A DNA stretch of 19,543 nucleotides from Spirochaetaceae bacterium (GTDB lineage: Bacteria; Spirochaetota; Spirochaetia; Sphaerochaetales; Sphaerochaetaceae): positions 1-19,543 of the forward strand of contig JAENWY010000013.1 in NCBI GenBank assembly GCA_016649775.1, read 5' to 3'. This document shows, in pieces, positions 1 to 7,568 of the stretch (positions are counted from its first letter, which is position 1; each line of letters begins with the position of its first letter). The notes beneath the pieces were generated by a model, which was not told the origin of the DNA, searched no databases, and saw only the letters and a program-made list of their open reading frames with translations. A program made the position numbers and the translations under genes.

Positions 1-209
1 AATCAAATTACTTTCCTATTATTTTAATTTTAATTTGAATAATATAATTATTATATAATAGCTAATTTGATAAATATAAGTGACAACCTGAATATCTTAT
101 TTTGCTTTATTATACAAATATATTTTGGAAAAGAGAAAACTAGAGTACTCAATAACAACTATAGTAAAAGTCAACTAATAGAGATTAATCCAAACAATAA
201 AATCTTTTT
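1..209. other. AT-rich left-edge region without a recognisable gene
   Basis: This stretch is almost entirely A and T. No open frame of useful length with a ribosome binding site is visible on either strand. It follows the 3' end of the minus-strand transporter gene, but no GC-bearing hairpin followed by a T-run was found to act as its terminator. Short AT palindromes around 40-65 are of the kind expected by chance at this composition. Confidence 0.5.
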
Positions 210-1379
210 TTAATTAATTTCTCTTTTTCTTAATAGTGATTTATAAGCAGAGACCATTAAAATTAATAAAATAATTAAATATATAGGCATTATTGAAATA
301 CTAATATTATTAGCTATAAAACCAAAGAAAGATGGCATTATACCTGATCCTAAATAAGCACTGGCCATTTGAACCCCTATTATAGCTTGAGATTTGTCTG
401 CCCCAAAGTTAGTTGGGGTGGAATGAATAACGCTAGGAAAAATTGGAGCACACCCAAGGCCAATTGTTATAAAACCAATAAAAGTAAGCATATTAGCAAA
501 AGGTAATAATATAATTACTATTCCTAAGGCAATGATAAAAAAGCCACTCTTAATCATCTGATTATCATTAAGTTTGAAAGTTACAAAACCACTTATAGCT
601 CTTCCTATTGTAATTCCTAAGAAAAAGAGTCCTGCAAAACTTGCAGCAGATTCTGCACTTATACCTCGGTTTAATACAAGATAACTAGAGGCCCAAAGTC
701 CTGTAGTTTGTTCTATTGCACAATAAACAAAAAATACAATCATTACTTCTATTGTACCAGGTATCTTAAGGATTTCTTTTAGTTTTAAAGGTGCTTCTTT
801 TATTGTTTTATCTTTACCACTAGTTATCTTAATTCCTTTAATCCATAGAGGATATGACAATACTAATATAAATGTTAATACTACTTGAAGGTAAAAAACA
901 TACCTATATCCTTTATTCCAACCAGCTCCTGAGGTTAATGCATAACTCATAAATAACGGTCCAGTTGTTGCACCTAAGCCCCACATACAATGTAACCAAC
1001 TCATATGGCGACTTTTGAAATGAAGAGAAACATAATTATTTAAGGCGGCATCAACTGAGCCAGCTCCAAGTCCATAGGGAATTGAAAATAAACATAACAT
1101 ATAGAATTTAGTACTTATTGAAAAACCAAACAAAGCTATAGCCGTGGTTGCCACACTAAATATTGTAACAAGAGCTGTATTATATTTTTTAGTCAATCTA
1201 TCTGATTGCAAAGAAGTTAATACCGTTGATCCTGCAATTATAAGTTGTAAAATACCAGCATAAGAAAGTGGCACTTGCATTTGTGAATAAATTGTAGGCC
1301 AGCCAGCACCTAATAATCCATCTGGAAGGCCTAAACTAATAAATGACATATAAATTACAGCTAAGAGTAATGAGACCAT
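210..1379 (-). CDS. Major facilitator superfamily transporter
   Basis: The 389-residue protein is nearly all hydrophobic segments and fits the usual 12-helix MFS layout. A polar loop near residues 180-200 (KGIKITSGKDKTIKEAPLK) marks the junction of the two six-helix halves. The N-terminal half has LGLPDGLLGAGWPTI in helix 1 and SDRLTKKYNT after helix 2, a basic loop where MFS proteins carry their GxxxD(R/K)xGR-type signature. The overall look resembles FucP/YfkF-like secondary transporters for sugars or other small solutes; the substrate cannot be read from sequence. The ATG is preceded by AGGGGAA at good spacing. The gene is divergent from an AraC regulator 116 bp away, which suggests that the regulator controls it. 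A perfect TATAAT lies about 38 nt upstream of the start. Confidence 0.85.
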   Translation of the reverse strand: MVSLLLAVIYMSFISLGLPDGLLGAGWPTIYSQMQVPLSYAGILQLIIAGSTVLTSLQSDRLTKKYNTALVTIFSVATTAIALFGFSISTKFYMLCLFSIPYGLGAGSVDAALNNYVSLHFKSRHMSWLHCMWGLGATTGPLFMSYALTSGAGWNKGYRYVFYLQVVLTFILVLSYPLWIKGIKITSGKDKTIKEAPLKLKEILKIPGTIEVMIVFFVYCAIEQTTGLWASSYLVLNRGISAESAASFAGLFFLGITIGRAISGFVTFKLNDNQMIKSGFFIIALGIVIILLPFANMLTFIGFITIGLGCAPIFPSVIHSTPTNFGADKSQAIIGVQMASAYLGSGIMPSFFGFIANNISISIMPIYLIILLILMVSAYKSLLRKREIN

Positions 1380-1417
1380 AAGGTTCCCCTATTTAATAAA
1401 TAATATTTTTTTCTTGT

Positions 1418-1423
1418 ATTATA
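1418..1423 (-). promoter_or_regulatory. Candidate -10 element for the MFS transporter gene
   Basis: Read on the minus strand this is a perfect TATAAT, 38 nt upstream of the transporter ATG. No convincing -35 hexamer stands 16-18 bp further up, so activation by the divergent AraC-type regulator would be reasonable. That last point is inference. Confidence 0.4.
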
Positions 1424-1465
1424 ACGCCAATAATACTATATTTCTATCATAAAAGAACTATTTTA

Positions 1466-1471
1466 TATAAT
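1466..1471 (+). promoter_or_regulatory. Candidate -10 element for the AraC regulator gene
   Basis: A perfect TATAAT sits 24 nt upstream of the AraC-family ATG. The AAGGA ribosome site falls between them. There is no good -35 hexamer. It shares the 116-bp divergent intergenic region with the transporter promoter. Confidence 0.4.
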
Positions 1472-1495
1472 ATTAACTCCAAAGGAACCTGTAGA

Positions 1496-2401
1496 ATGAG
1501 TATATCAAAATGCAATATTGAAATTGGAATAAACCATCAAGAATTAAATCATCATGGAAATTCATTCTTCCCTATTGCAATCTATAAAGACGATTTGCAA
1601 AGAGATTGTGTTCCTTGGCATTGGCATGGCGAGATTGAAATTATTGTTATTACTAAAGGCAAATTAAAGATTAAAAGTGGCACTAATACTTTTATTATCA
1701 ATAAAGGAGATGGTATTTTTATTAATTCTGAAGTACTCCATTCTGTTTATAGCAAGGAAGGAGAATCAGGTGAATTATTTTCTATTGTTTTTCATCCTCG
1801 TTTAGTAGGTGGTAATAGTGATAGTATTTATTTTAGCAAATACTTAGCTCCAATAATTAAAGACCAATCCTTAAATAATATTTTATTAAATGCTTCTATT
1901 GATTGGCAAAAAGAGATTATTGATTATGTAATTGATGCTCATAAACTTTGTAGCTTGGAAAATAATGGTTATGAATTTAAAGTTAGAGATGATATTTCTA
2001 ATATTATATTAACTATTTTTAATAATAAATCATCTAAGAAAACTATAACTTCTCAGAAAGCAATAAGGGATTCTAAAAGATCTAAGAATATGTTGAATTA
2101 TATTTGTAACCACTATGTTGAAAATATTAGTGTGGAACAAATAGCAAGTTCTTCTAATATTAGTGAATCGGAGGCCCTAAGATGCTTTAAAAATACTATT
2201 GGAACTACTCCTATGCAATATGTTATTAACTATAGATTACAAAAGGCTTCTGAACTTTTAATTTATTCTTCATTAAAAATAATTGAGATTTCATTGGATT
2301 GTGGTTTTGGAGAAGCAAGTTATTTCTCTAAACGCTTTAAAGAAAAATATAAAGTAACTCCGGAAAATTTTAGAGAGAATTATAAAGCCGATAATTTATA
2401 A
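1496..2401 (+). CDS. AraC-family transcriptional regulator with N-terminal cupin domain
   Basis: The protein has 301 residues, the normal size for a two-domain AraC regulator. Residues 40-95 form a cupin-like sensor: HWHGEIEIIVITKG, then a G-rich turn and LHSVYS, matching the ligand-binding cupin of sugar-responsive AraC proteins. Residues 195-297 are the double helix-turn-helix domain, with a first HTH at ISVEQIASSSNISES and the family signature in GFGEASYFSKRFKEKYKVTP near the C-terminus. AAGGA precedes the ATG. It probably regulates the divergent MFS gene, and possibly itself. The stop codon runs into the convergent PfkB gene, sharing 6 bp, so no terminator separates the two. The effector is unknown. 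Confidence 0.9.
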   Translation: MSISKCNIEIGINHQELNHHGNSFFPIAIYKDDLQRDCVPWHWHGEIEIIVITKGKLKIKSGTNTFIINKGDGIFINSEVLHSVYSKEGESGELFSIVFHPRLVGGNSDSIYFSKYLAPIIKDQSLNNILLNASIDWQKEIIDYVIDAHKLCSLENNGYEFKVRDDISNIILTIFNNKSSKKTITSQKAIRDSKRSKNMLNYICNHYVENISVEQIASSSNISESEALRCFKNTIGTTPMQYVINYRLQKASELLIYSSLKIIEISLDCGFGEASYFSKRFKEKYKVTPENFRENYKADNL

Positions 2402-3307
2402 GATATTTCCAGGTTTTATGTTTTCTGCATTTTTAGCACTATCTTGAATTGCGGCTTTAATACTTTCTTCAAAGCTATTATTATTAATAATATTATGGGT
2501 TAGAGATGCTGAAAAGGTATCCCCACAACCAATAGTGTTAACAACTTTAATTGATTTTATTATTTCAAATTCTTTAAAATTATTATCACTATAGCTCCAA
2601 ACAGGATTAGTTGCAGCAGTAATAATACATTTAATACCATTTTTCTCATAGAGTTCTTTCATTTTCTCAATAACCCTTACTTTATATTTATCACTAAATT
2701 CACACTCCGAAATATTTTCATTAAAAAAGGTCTTCACAAACTCACTAAGATTAGGTTTAATTACATCAGGTGAGTATTTAATTGAATTAATTAAATCTTC
2801 ACCTTTCAGATCTAGCAATACAAATTTATTAAGTTCTTTGGCTTTTTTAACAAAATAGGGATAAAGCTCTTTATAATATCCGGGAGATTTTGTACCACTA
2901 ATTATTAAAGCATCACAGTAGTCAATATTATCATTAAATAAACTCATTATTCTAACAACATCTGCTTCTTCTACACTATCAGGTTCTTCTACTAATTCGG
3001 TTATGCTATCTTTATTAAGTAGCGTTGTACATGTTCTATTTCTAGTATTTTTAGCAACAGTATAGAGAAGATTTATATTATCCTTTTCACAGAGTTTTAT
3101 CATCTCCTCAGTAGAATTGTATCCTATATGAGTCAATAATAGATTAAATGAGCCCTTTTGACTTAATACTCTAGATACATTAACACCTTTTCCAGAGGCT
3201 TCAAAGAAAACTTGCTTTGCTCTATTTACCTCTCCTTCTTTATAAGAGTCAAATATCATAGTTCTTTGAAAAGTTGGATTTAAACAGACTACTAAAACAC
3301 GAGGCAT
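2396..3307 (-). CDS. PfkB-family hexose-phosphate kinase (1-phosphofructokinase/tagatose-6-phosphate kinase type)
   Basis: The 303-residue protein has the FruK/LacC-type arrangement: an N-terminal VVCLNP strand, GKGVNVSRVL at 39-48 (PfkB signature 1 region), ELVEEP at 104-109, IKPNLSEF at 183-190 and TIGCGDTFSASL at 258-269, in which D263 is the expected catalytic base. Known family members phosphorylate fructose-1-phosphate, fructose-6-phosphate or tagatose-6-phosphate with ATP. At the substrate site the usual NPALD reads NPTFQ, so the conserved Asp is replaced by Gln and the substrate may differ. Its ribosome site (AGGAG) overlaps the stop codon of the upstream phosphodiesterase gene, 9 bp away, pointing to coupled translation. 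The 3' end overlaps the AraC gene by 6 bp. Confidence 0.85.
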   Translation of the reverse strand: MPRVLVVCLNPTFQRTMIFDSYKEGEVNRAKQVFFEASGKGVNVSRVLSQKGSFNLLLTHIGYNSTEEMIKLCEKDNINLLYTVAKNTRNRTCTTLLNKDSITELVEEPDSVEEADVVRIMSLFNDNIDYCDALIISGTKSPGYYKELYPYFVKKAKELNKFVLLDLKGEDLINSIKYSPDVIKPNLSEFVKTFFNENISECEFSDKYKVRVIEKMKELYEKNGIKCIITAATNPVWSYSDNNFKEFEIIKSIKVVNTIGCGDTFSASLTHNIINNNSFEESIKAAIQDSAKNAENIKPGNIL

Positions 3308-3316
3308 ATAATACTC

Positions 3317-4123
3317 CTATCTGATATTCATACTAGTTGCTACTTTAATTACTGTTGTAGGGTCATCAGTCATAACAGCATCAACACCTAATTCAAATAA
3401 CCTTCTCATTTCTTTTTCTTCATTAATAGTCCACACCATAATTACAGCATTTCTTTTATGCATTTCTTTTACAAATGAGGGTGTTATTATCTTAAGACCA
3501 TATTGAGCAACAGGTACTTGAAAAATAATTTTTCTACCATGAGCTAGAATCTTTGGAAGGATGTGAAATTTTTGTTTTAACAAAAGAGAAAGAACCTCAA
3601 TTGTGGTTATACTAGTTAATATATCTGGAGCAATCTTCCGAATAGCTTTTAAATTAGTTAATCTAAATGAAGCACAACAGACTCTGCTCTCAGCCTTATG
3701 TTTTCTTATTATTCTTACAAATTCTTCAACAATACCAGATTGTTTAGTTTTTAAGTCAATATTAAATCTTTGATTAGGACACTCAAGAAGAGCCTCTTCG
3801 AGGGTACAAAGCTTTATTCCTTTTCCTCTAAAGGGAAATGTTATCCCCCCATCGTGTGAAAAGGAATAACCTGCATCATATTTTAATAATTCTTGATATG
3901 TATGTTCTTCAATAGTCCCACTTCCATCAGTATTTCTTTCAAGGGAATTATCATGCCATATTATGATGATATTATCAGAGGTAAGATGAACATCAGTTTC
4001 AACTATATCAATTCCCATTTTTACGGCTGATAAAAAAGCAGGAAGAGTATTTTCAGGAAAATGTTTGCTATCACCTCTATGTGCAACAACTCTTGGCATG
4101 GGATTTAGATAACCTTCATTCAT
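3317..4123 (-). CDS. Glycerophosphodiester phosphodiesterase family protein
   Basis: The 268-residue protein carries the GDPD TIM-barrel motifs in order: HRGD at 15-18, PENT at 23-26, E42 and D44 in VETDV, HD at 57-58, NIDLK at 121-125, and WTIN and MTDDP near the C-terminus. These supply the metal ligands and the two catalytic histidines of the family, which releases glycerol-3-phosphate from deacylated phospholipids. No signal peptide is seen, so it is probably cytoplasmic. The ATG at 4123 has a GAGGAG site 11 nt upstream, slightly far. A nearer ATG at 4130 opens only a four-codon frame (MLYE-stop) ending just inside this gene. It lies 37 bp behind the TrmJ-like gene and 9 bp ahead of the PfkB kinase, forming a likely operon. 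Confidence 0.9.
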   Translation of the reverse strand: MNEGYLNPMPRVVAHRGDSKHFPENTLPAFLSAVKMGIDIVETDVHLTSDNIIIIWHDNSLERNTDGSGTIEEHTYQELLKYDAGYSFSHDGGITFPFRGKGIKLCTLEEALLECPNQRFNIDLKTKQSGIVEEFVRIIRKHKAESRVCCASFRLTNLKAIRKIAPDILTSITTIEVLSLLLKQKFHILPKILAHGRKIIFQVPVAQYGLKIITPSFVKEMHKRNAVIMVWTINEEKEMRRLFELGVDAVMTDDPTTVIKVATSMNIR

Positions 4124-4160
4124 AAAGCATAAGTCTCCTCTATAAAATTCTGATAAATTA

Positions 4161-4889
4161 TTATTTCTTGTATATTACTATTTTTGAAACCTTAAAGAAC
4201 AACTTTTCAAGTCTCTTAACTTCACTTTCATTTAATTGAGCTCTTTCAAAAACATCTTTTAAGAAATTAGTTGTCCAGTGTTTTTCAAGATCTTGTTTAA
4301 AATAACCAATGGAATCAAGATTCTCCATTGAATCAACAACAGCCTTATTAACTCTCTCTTTTGTTACTGGTGTATTTTCTACCGGAAAAGGTTTTAATCT
4401 ATTATAAAGATTGTAAGTAATAATTTGTACTGCTTGTGATAAATTTAGTGAAGGAAAGTCATCACTGGTGGGTATCGTTACTATTTGAGAACAACTGTGA
4501 ACTTCATCATCTGTTAAACCACTAGACTCACGTCCAAATACAATAGATACAAGGCCTTCTCCCATCATAGTTATTTTTTCACTTAACTGTTCAGGACTAA
4601 GATAATCACTTTTTCTAAATTTTCCTCTACGACGAGTTGCTCCAACACTGTATATTGAAGTAGCTAAAGCCTCATCAAGAGTTTTATAAACAATTCTTTT
4701 TTCCCAGATATCACTAGCATGAAGAGCTAGGGTTCTAACTCTGTTTTCATCATATGTATTATCACTAACTAACACCAATTTATTGATTCCCATAGTTTTC
4801 ATAGCTCTACATACACTTCCAATGTTTGCACCATCTTGTGTTTGAACCAAAACTATCTGAATTCTATTTAAATTATCACTTTCTTTCAT
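4161..4889 (-). CDS. trmJ: TrmJ-like tRNA/rRNA 2'-O-methyltransferase (SPOUT/SpoU family)
   Basis: All three SPOUT methyltransferase motifs are present in 242 residues: NIGSVCRAM at 22-30, with the conserved Arg of motif 1; VFGRESSGL at 117-125; and IPT...PSLNLSQAVQI at 139-156. The last two build the trefoil knot that binds S-adenosylmethionine. The extra C-terminal segment of about 80 residues is typical of TrmJ, which methylates the ribose at position 32 of tRNA anticodon loops. Another TrmH-family target cannot be excluded. There is no Shine-Dalgarno sequence before the ATG; a weak TATTAC at 4896-4901 (minus strand) lies 6 nt away, so a leaderless start is possible. It is divergent from the AI-2E gene across only 54 bp. 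Confidence 0.85.
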   Translation of the reverse strand: MKESDNLNRIQIVLVQTQDGANIGSVCRAMKTMGINKLVLVSDNTYDENRVRTLALHASDIWEKRIVYKTLDEALATSIYSVGATRRRGKFRKSDYLSPEQLSEKITMMGEGLVSIVFGRESSGLTDDEVHSCSQIVTIPTSDDFPSLNLSQAVQIITYNLYNRLKPFPVENTPVTKERVNKAVVDSMENLDSIGYFKQDLEKHWTTNFLKDVFERAQLNESEVKRLEKLFFKVSKIVIYKK

Positions 4890-4908
4890 AAGAAAGTAAT
4901 AACAGATA

Positions 4909-4937
4909 TTGAAGATTTTTAATAGCTAGTTTAATAT
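4909..4937 (+). promoter_or_regulatory. Promoter of the AI-2E/PerM gene, predicted to give a leaderless mRNA
   Basis: TTGAAG (4909-4914) and TAATAT (4932-4937) are separated by 17 bp, the ideal sigma-70 spacing. Only six bases (aaaatt) separate the -10 box from the ATG at 4944, so transcription should begin at or within a base of the start codon. This agrees with the absence of any Shine-Dalgarno sequence there. The start site is inferred, not measured. Confidence 0.55.
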
Positions 4938-4943
4938 AAAATT

Positions 4944-6200
4944 ATGAAACAAAATGGAACTAAACCAATAATTGATAGATTTGCTGAATCAAGTAAATCT
5001 ATCAAAACGTTAACTATAGTAGTATCTATATTTTTAATACTACTTTGTATGAAAGTTGCAAAGACTGTTATGATACCCATAGCCTTTTCTATTTTCATTA
5101 TGCTTATTCTTTATCCCCTTCTAGATAAGATGGATAAACTTGGTTTACCCTCTTGGTTTAGTAACATGATAGGGTTTATACTTTTTTTGACTTTCATTGT
5201 TCTTTTGGGTTGGTTATTGTTTATAATTATTCAAACCTTAATAGTAGGACTGCCCGCCTATGCTAATAAAGTCAGGATGATAGATCAATTATTAACTGAA
5301 AAACTATCTAATGTATTAAAGCTACAGCAAGGAAAAACAGTTTTATCAGGATTGAATATAGATTGGCTTAATTTAGCATTAAGTAGTTTATCAAATATAT
5401 CCTCACAGTTTGCATCAATTATAAAAAATATTTTATTAATTGCTTTATTTTTATTTTTCTTACTATCAGAAAGAAGAACAATTGAACCAAAAATTGTTGA
5501 ATCTTTTTCAAAAAAAAGAGCTAAGCTGGTTCTTGCTATTACTGCAAGAACTACCAAACAAATTTCAAGATACTTACTCATTAAGTTTTTAATAAGTGCT
5601 GTTACTGGTGTTCTTTTCTTCCTAACAGCTTTTGTTACAGGTTTAGATTTTGCACCTCTTTGGGGAGTTGCTGCTTTTGTATTAAATTTTATCCCAAGTA
5701 TTGGTTCTTTAATGGTAACAATAGCAACAATTATTATGGCAATTATTCAATTCACACCTGATGCAGTTAGTATAATTTACGTAGCTGTATTATCGGTTTC
5801 AATTCAAATGGTTGTTGGTAATATTATTGATCCAAAATTACAAGGTATACAACTTGGTTTATCACCATTTATATTACTAATATCTCTATCTCTTTGGGGC
5901 TTTATATGGGGTATTCCTGGAATGTTCTTAGCAGTTCCTCTTACTAGTATATTACAAATACTATGTATTAACATTCCTTCTCTTAGACCTCTTGCTATAA
6001 TGAGTGGTGCCGGTAAAAGTATACAAAGACAGCATAGAGGAGAGTCTAGACTACAAAAAAGCCTTAGAAGAACATCAAGCATAAGAAGAAATGAGAAACT
6101 AAGCCCTAAGGATATTGATAAAGAAGCTGATGAAAGAGCTAAAAACACAGTAAATCTTAATGATTTTATTCTTCCCGATAGCCTTGATTTAGATATTTAG
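4944..6200 (+). CDS. AI-2E/PerM family membrane protein
   Basis: The 418-residue protein has the AI-2E transporter family layout: paired helices at about residues 20-58, two more near 70-95, a cytoplasmic or periplasmic middle segment, and a C-terminal bundle. The diagnostic run is NIIDPKLQGIQLGLSPFILL (about 292-311), followed by WGFIWGIPGMFLAVPLT. Family members have been linked to export of autoinducer-2 or other small molecules and, in some bacteria, to sodium/proton exchange, so the substrate is open. The last 65 residues form a hydrophilic tail, first basic (RRTSSIRRNEK) and then acidic, longer than in a minimal PerM protein. It appears to be translated without a leader. A MarR regulator starts 3 bp after its stop, so the two are almost certainly co-transcribed. 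Confidence 0.85.
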   Translation: MKQNGTKPIIDRFAESSKSIKTLTIVVSIFLILLCMKVAKTVMIPIAFSIFIMLILYPLLDKMDKLGLPSWFSNMIGFILFLTFIVLLGWLLFIIIQTLIVGLPAYANKVRMIDQLLTEKLSNVLKLQQGKTVLSGLNIDWLNLALSSLSNISSQFASIIKNILLIALFLFFLLSERRTIEPKIVESFSKKRAKLVLAITARTTKQISRYLLIKFLISAVTGVLFFLTAFVTGLDFAPLWGVAAFVLNFIPSIGSLMVTIATIIMAIIQFTPDAVSIIYVAVLSVSIQMVVGNIIDPKLQGIQLGLSPFILLISLSLWGFIWGIPGMFLAVPLTSILQILCINIPSLRPLAIMSGAGKSIQRQHRGESRLQKSLRRTSSIRRNEKLSPKDIDKEADERAKNTVNLNDFILPDSLDLDI

Positions 6201-6203
6201 TCT

Positions 6204-6701
6204 ATGAGTATAAATACTGAAGATTGCGACATATTAGAATATTCACTTAGCACAATAAAAAGAATTAGTTTAGTTTTAGCTGATGTAGAGAATCGTTTCT
6301 ACAATGAAAAGCTAACTAAAGATGAATATAGTATTACTAAACGACAAGCTGATATTTTACTATATTTGAATGATTATCCCTCTCCACCTAGTATAAGAGA
6401 GCTATCTAGGTATCTTTCAACATCTCATCAGAATCTAAAAACAATATGCACAAATCTTGAAGAAAAACAGCTGTTAAAGTTCGTCAATGATAGTAAAGAT
6501 AAAAGAAAACAGAGAATTAAATTAACAATTATGGGAGAAAGTGAGGCTTACAAACTATCAAAAGCTATGAGTTATGTATCTCAAGCTATTGTCCCAACAC
6601 TATCTTCAAGAGAGATTGATGAGCTTTCTAAATTACTTAGAAAAATTGAAACCTCTATTTATGAACAATCAACCTTAATTAAAAAGGATTTAAGTAACTG
6701 A
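6204..6701 (+). CDS. MarR-family winged-helix transcriptional regulator
   Basis: The 165-residue protein matches MarR in size and order: an N-terminal dimerisation helix, TKRQADILLYLNDYPSPPSI (first helices of the winged HTH), RELSRYLSTSHQNLKTICTNLEEKQL (recognition helix), the wing with DKRKQRIKLT at about 97-106, then C-terminal dimerisation helices. The D-x-R-x-x-x-I/V-x-LT wing pattern is the family hallmark. The ATG is 3 nt after the stop of the AI-2E gene and has no Shine-Dalgarno sequence, so translation is probably coupled to that gene. It may sense the compound its partner moves and regulate the shared promoter; this is inferred from context only. Confidence 0.85.
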   Translation: MSINTEDCDILEYSLSTIKRISLVLADVENRFYNEKLTKDEYSITKRQADILLYLNDYPSPPSIRELSRYLSTSHQNLKTICTNLEEKQLLKFVNDSKDKRKQRIKLTIMGESEAYKLSKAMSYVSQAIVPTLSSREIDELSKLLRKIETSIYEQSTLIKKDLSN

Positions 6702-6768
6702 TTACTGGGGCTCGAAAGTCAAGTACTATTTGAAAAGTACACCAGTTTATTTAATAGATGAAGATTAT

Positions 6769-6802
6769 AAGGAGTTTTGAAGCTTTTCAAGTCTCCTTTT
6801 TT
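6769..6802 (+). terminator. Rho-independent terminator after the AI-2E-MarR operon
   Basis: AAGGAG (6769-6774) pairs with CTCCTT (6793-6798). An inner TTGAA/TTCAA stem closes on a GCTT loop, and the T-run covers 6797-6802. It lies 67 bp beyond the MarR stop and just before the promoter of the next gene. Confidence 0.75.
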
Positions 6803-6830
6803 CATATTGTTTTTAACTTTTTTTGTAATA

Positions 6831-6839
6831 TGATATACT
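6831..6839 (+). promoter_or_regulatory. Extended -10 promoter of the CobU-like gene
   Basis: TG-A-TATACT forms an extended -10 element, with a loose TTTAAC -35 about 16 bp upstream. It starts 28 nt before the ATG at 6859. The strong AAGGAG ribosome site at 6847-6852 lies close to the expected transcript start, giving a very short leader. Confidence 0.5.
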
Positions 6840-6858
6840 CAAAAAAAAGGAGTAATCT

Positions 6859-7497
6859 ATGGCAACTATAGATATTAAACATATGAAGTTATTTAATAAT
6901 CAAGTTAAAATGAACTCAAAAACTCTAATGTCTTCTGCAAGTGATGCAAAAATTCAAACTAAAAGAAAACCCAAAGTTTCTTTAATAATTGGTGGTACAA
7001 AATCCGGCAAGAGTTCTTATGCATTAAAATATACACTTGGATTTGGAAATACATCTAAAGAAAGAGCAGTTATAACAACTTCTAAAGATAGAACTAAAGA
7101 AATTAAAGAGGAATGTAAACTATTAGAAATTAATAAAGAAAATAGTGTCTCAATCTTTGAAGAAGAAGAGAATATCTCCAATATTATTAAAGCAATACCT
7201 CATTCTGCACAGATTATTTTAATTGATAACATTTCAGTGTGGATTGGAAATCTTATTAAAGATAAAAAAGATTGCATTTCCTTAAGTGCTGAACTTGAGA
7301 AATTAATATCAGAAACAAATAAAGATATAATATTAATATCTAATATTGTTGGTTTAGGAATTATTCCAGACTCTTATTTTGATAGAGAATTTAGAGATGC
7401 ATCTGGAAGTTTTAATCAAGAATTAGCTACTATTGCTAATAATGTTATTTTAATGGTTGCTGGAATTCCTGTGGCTATTAAGGGCGAACTTTTATAA
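6859..7497 (+). CDS. CobU-like P-loop nucleotide-binding protein (atypical)
   Basis: Residues 39-210 match CobU (adenosylcobinamide kinase/guanylyltransferase): Walker A GGTKSGKS at 45-52, DNISVWIGNL at 123-132 where CobU has its Walker B and TxWLxNLL segment, and then SNIVGLGIIP, FRDASGSFNQ and VAGIPVAIK between 161 and 208. The last block is very close to the family consensus. The region after strand 2, where CobU carries the histidine that is guanylylated (R-I-x-H-H), here reads KEIKEECKLLEIN and contains no His, so the usual guanylyltransferase chemistry should be impossible. A 38-residue Ser/Thr/Lys-rich extension precedes the domain. No cobalamin gene is nearby. AAGGAG supports the start. 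The function may be an unknown NTPase or kinase of the CobU fold. Confidence 0.7.
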   Translation: MATIDIKHMKLFNNQVKMNSKTLMSSASDAKIQTKRKPKVSLIIGGTKSGKSSYALKYTLGFGNTSKERAVITTSKDRTKEIKEECKLLEINKENSVSIFEEEENISNIIKAIPHSAQIILIDNISVWIGNLIKDKKDCISLSAELEKLISETNKDIILISNIVGLGIIPDSYFDREFRDASGSFNQELATIANNVILMVAGIPVAIKGELL

Positions 7498-7525
7498 AAA
7501 TCATTAGCATATCATAAAGATTTGT

Positions 7526-7561
7526 ATAAATAGGATGGGAAATATCGCTCATCCTATTTAT
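7526..7561. terminator. Terminator hairpin between convergent genes
   Basis: A perfect 12-bp stem (7526-7537 with 7550-7561; core TAGGATG/CATCCTA) closes a 12-nt loop and is followed by a short T-run to 7564 on the plus strand. It lies between the CobU-like gene and the oppositely oriented envelope-protein gene. The T-run favours terminating plus-strand transcripts. Confidence 0.65.
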
Positions 7562-7568
7562 TTTCATT

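Noticed and set aside
5285..5581. Minus-strand open frame of 98 codons inside the AI-2E gene
   Set aside because: It is antisense to a well-supported membrane-protein gene, has no ribosome site and resembles no protein.
5804..6148. Minus-strand open frame of 114 codons inside the AI-2E gene
   Set aside because: Antisense shadow; its apparent hydrophobicity mirrors the transmembrane codons of the real gene.
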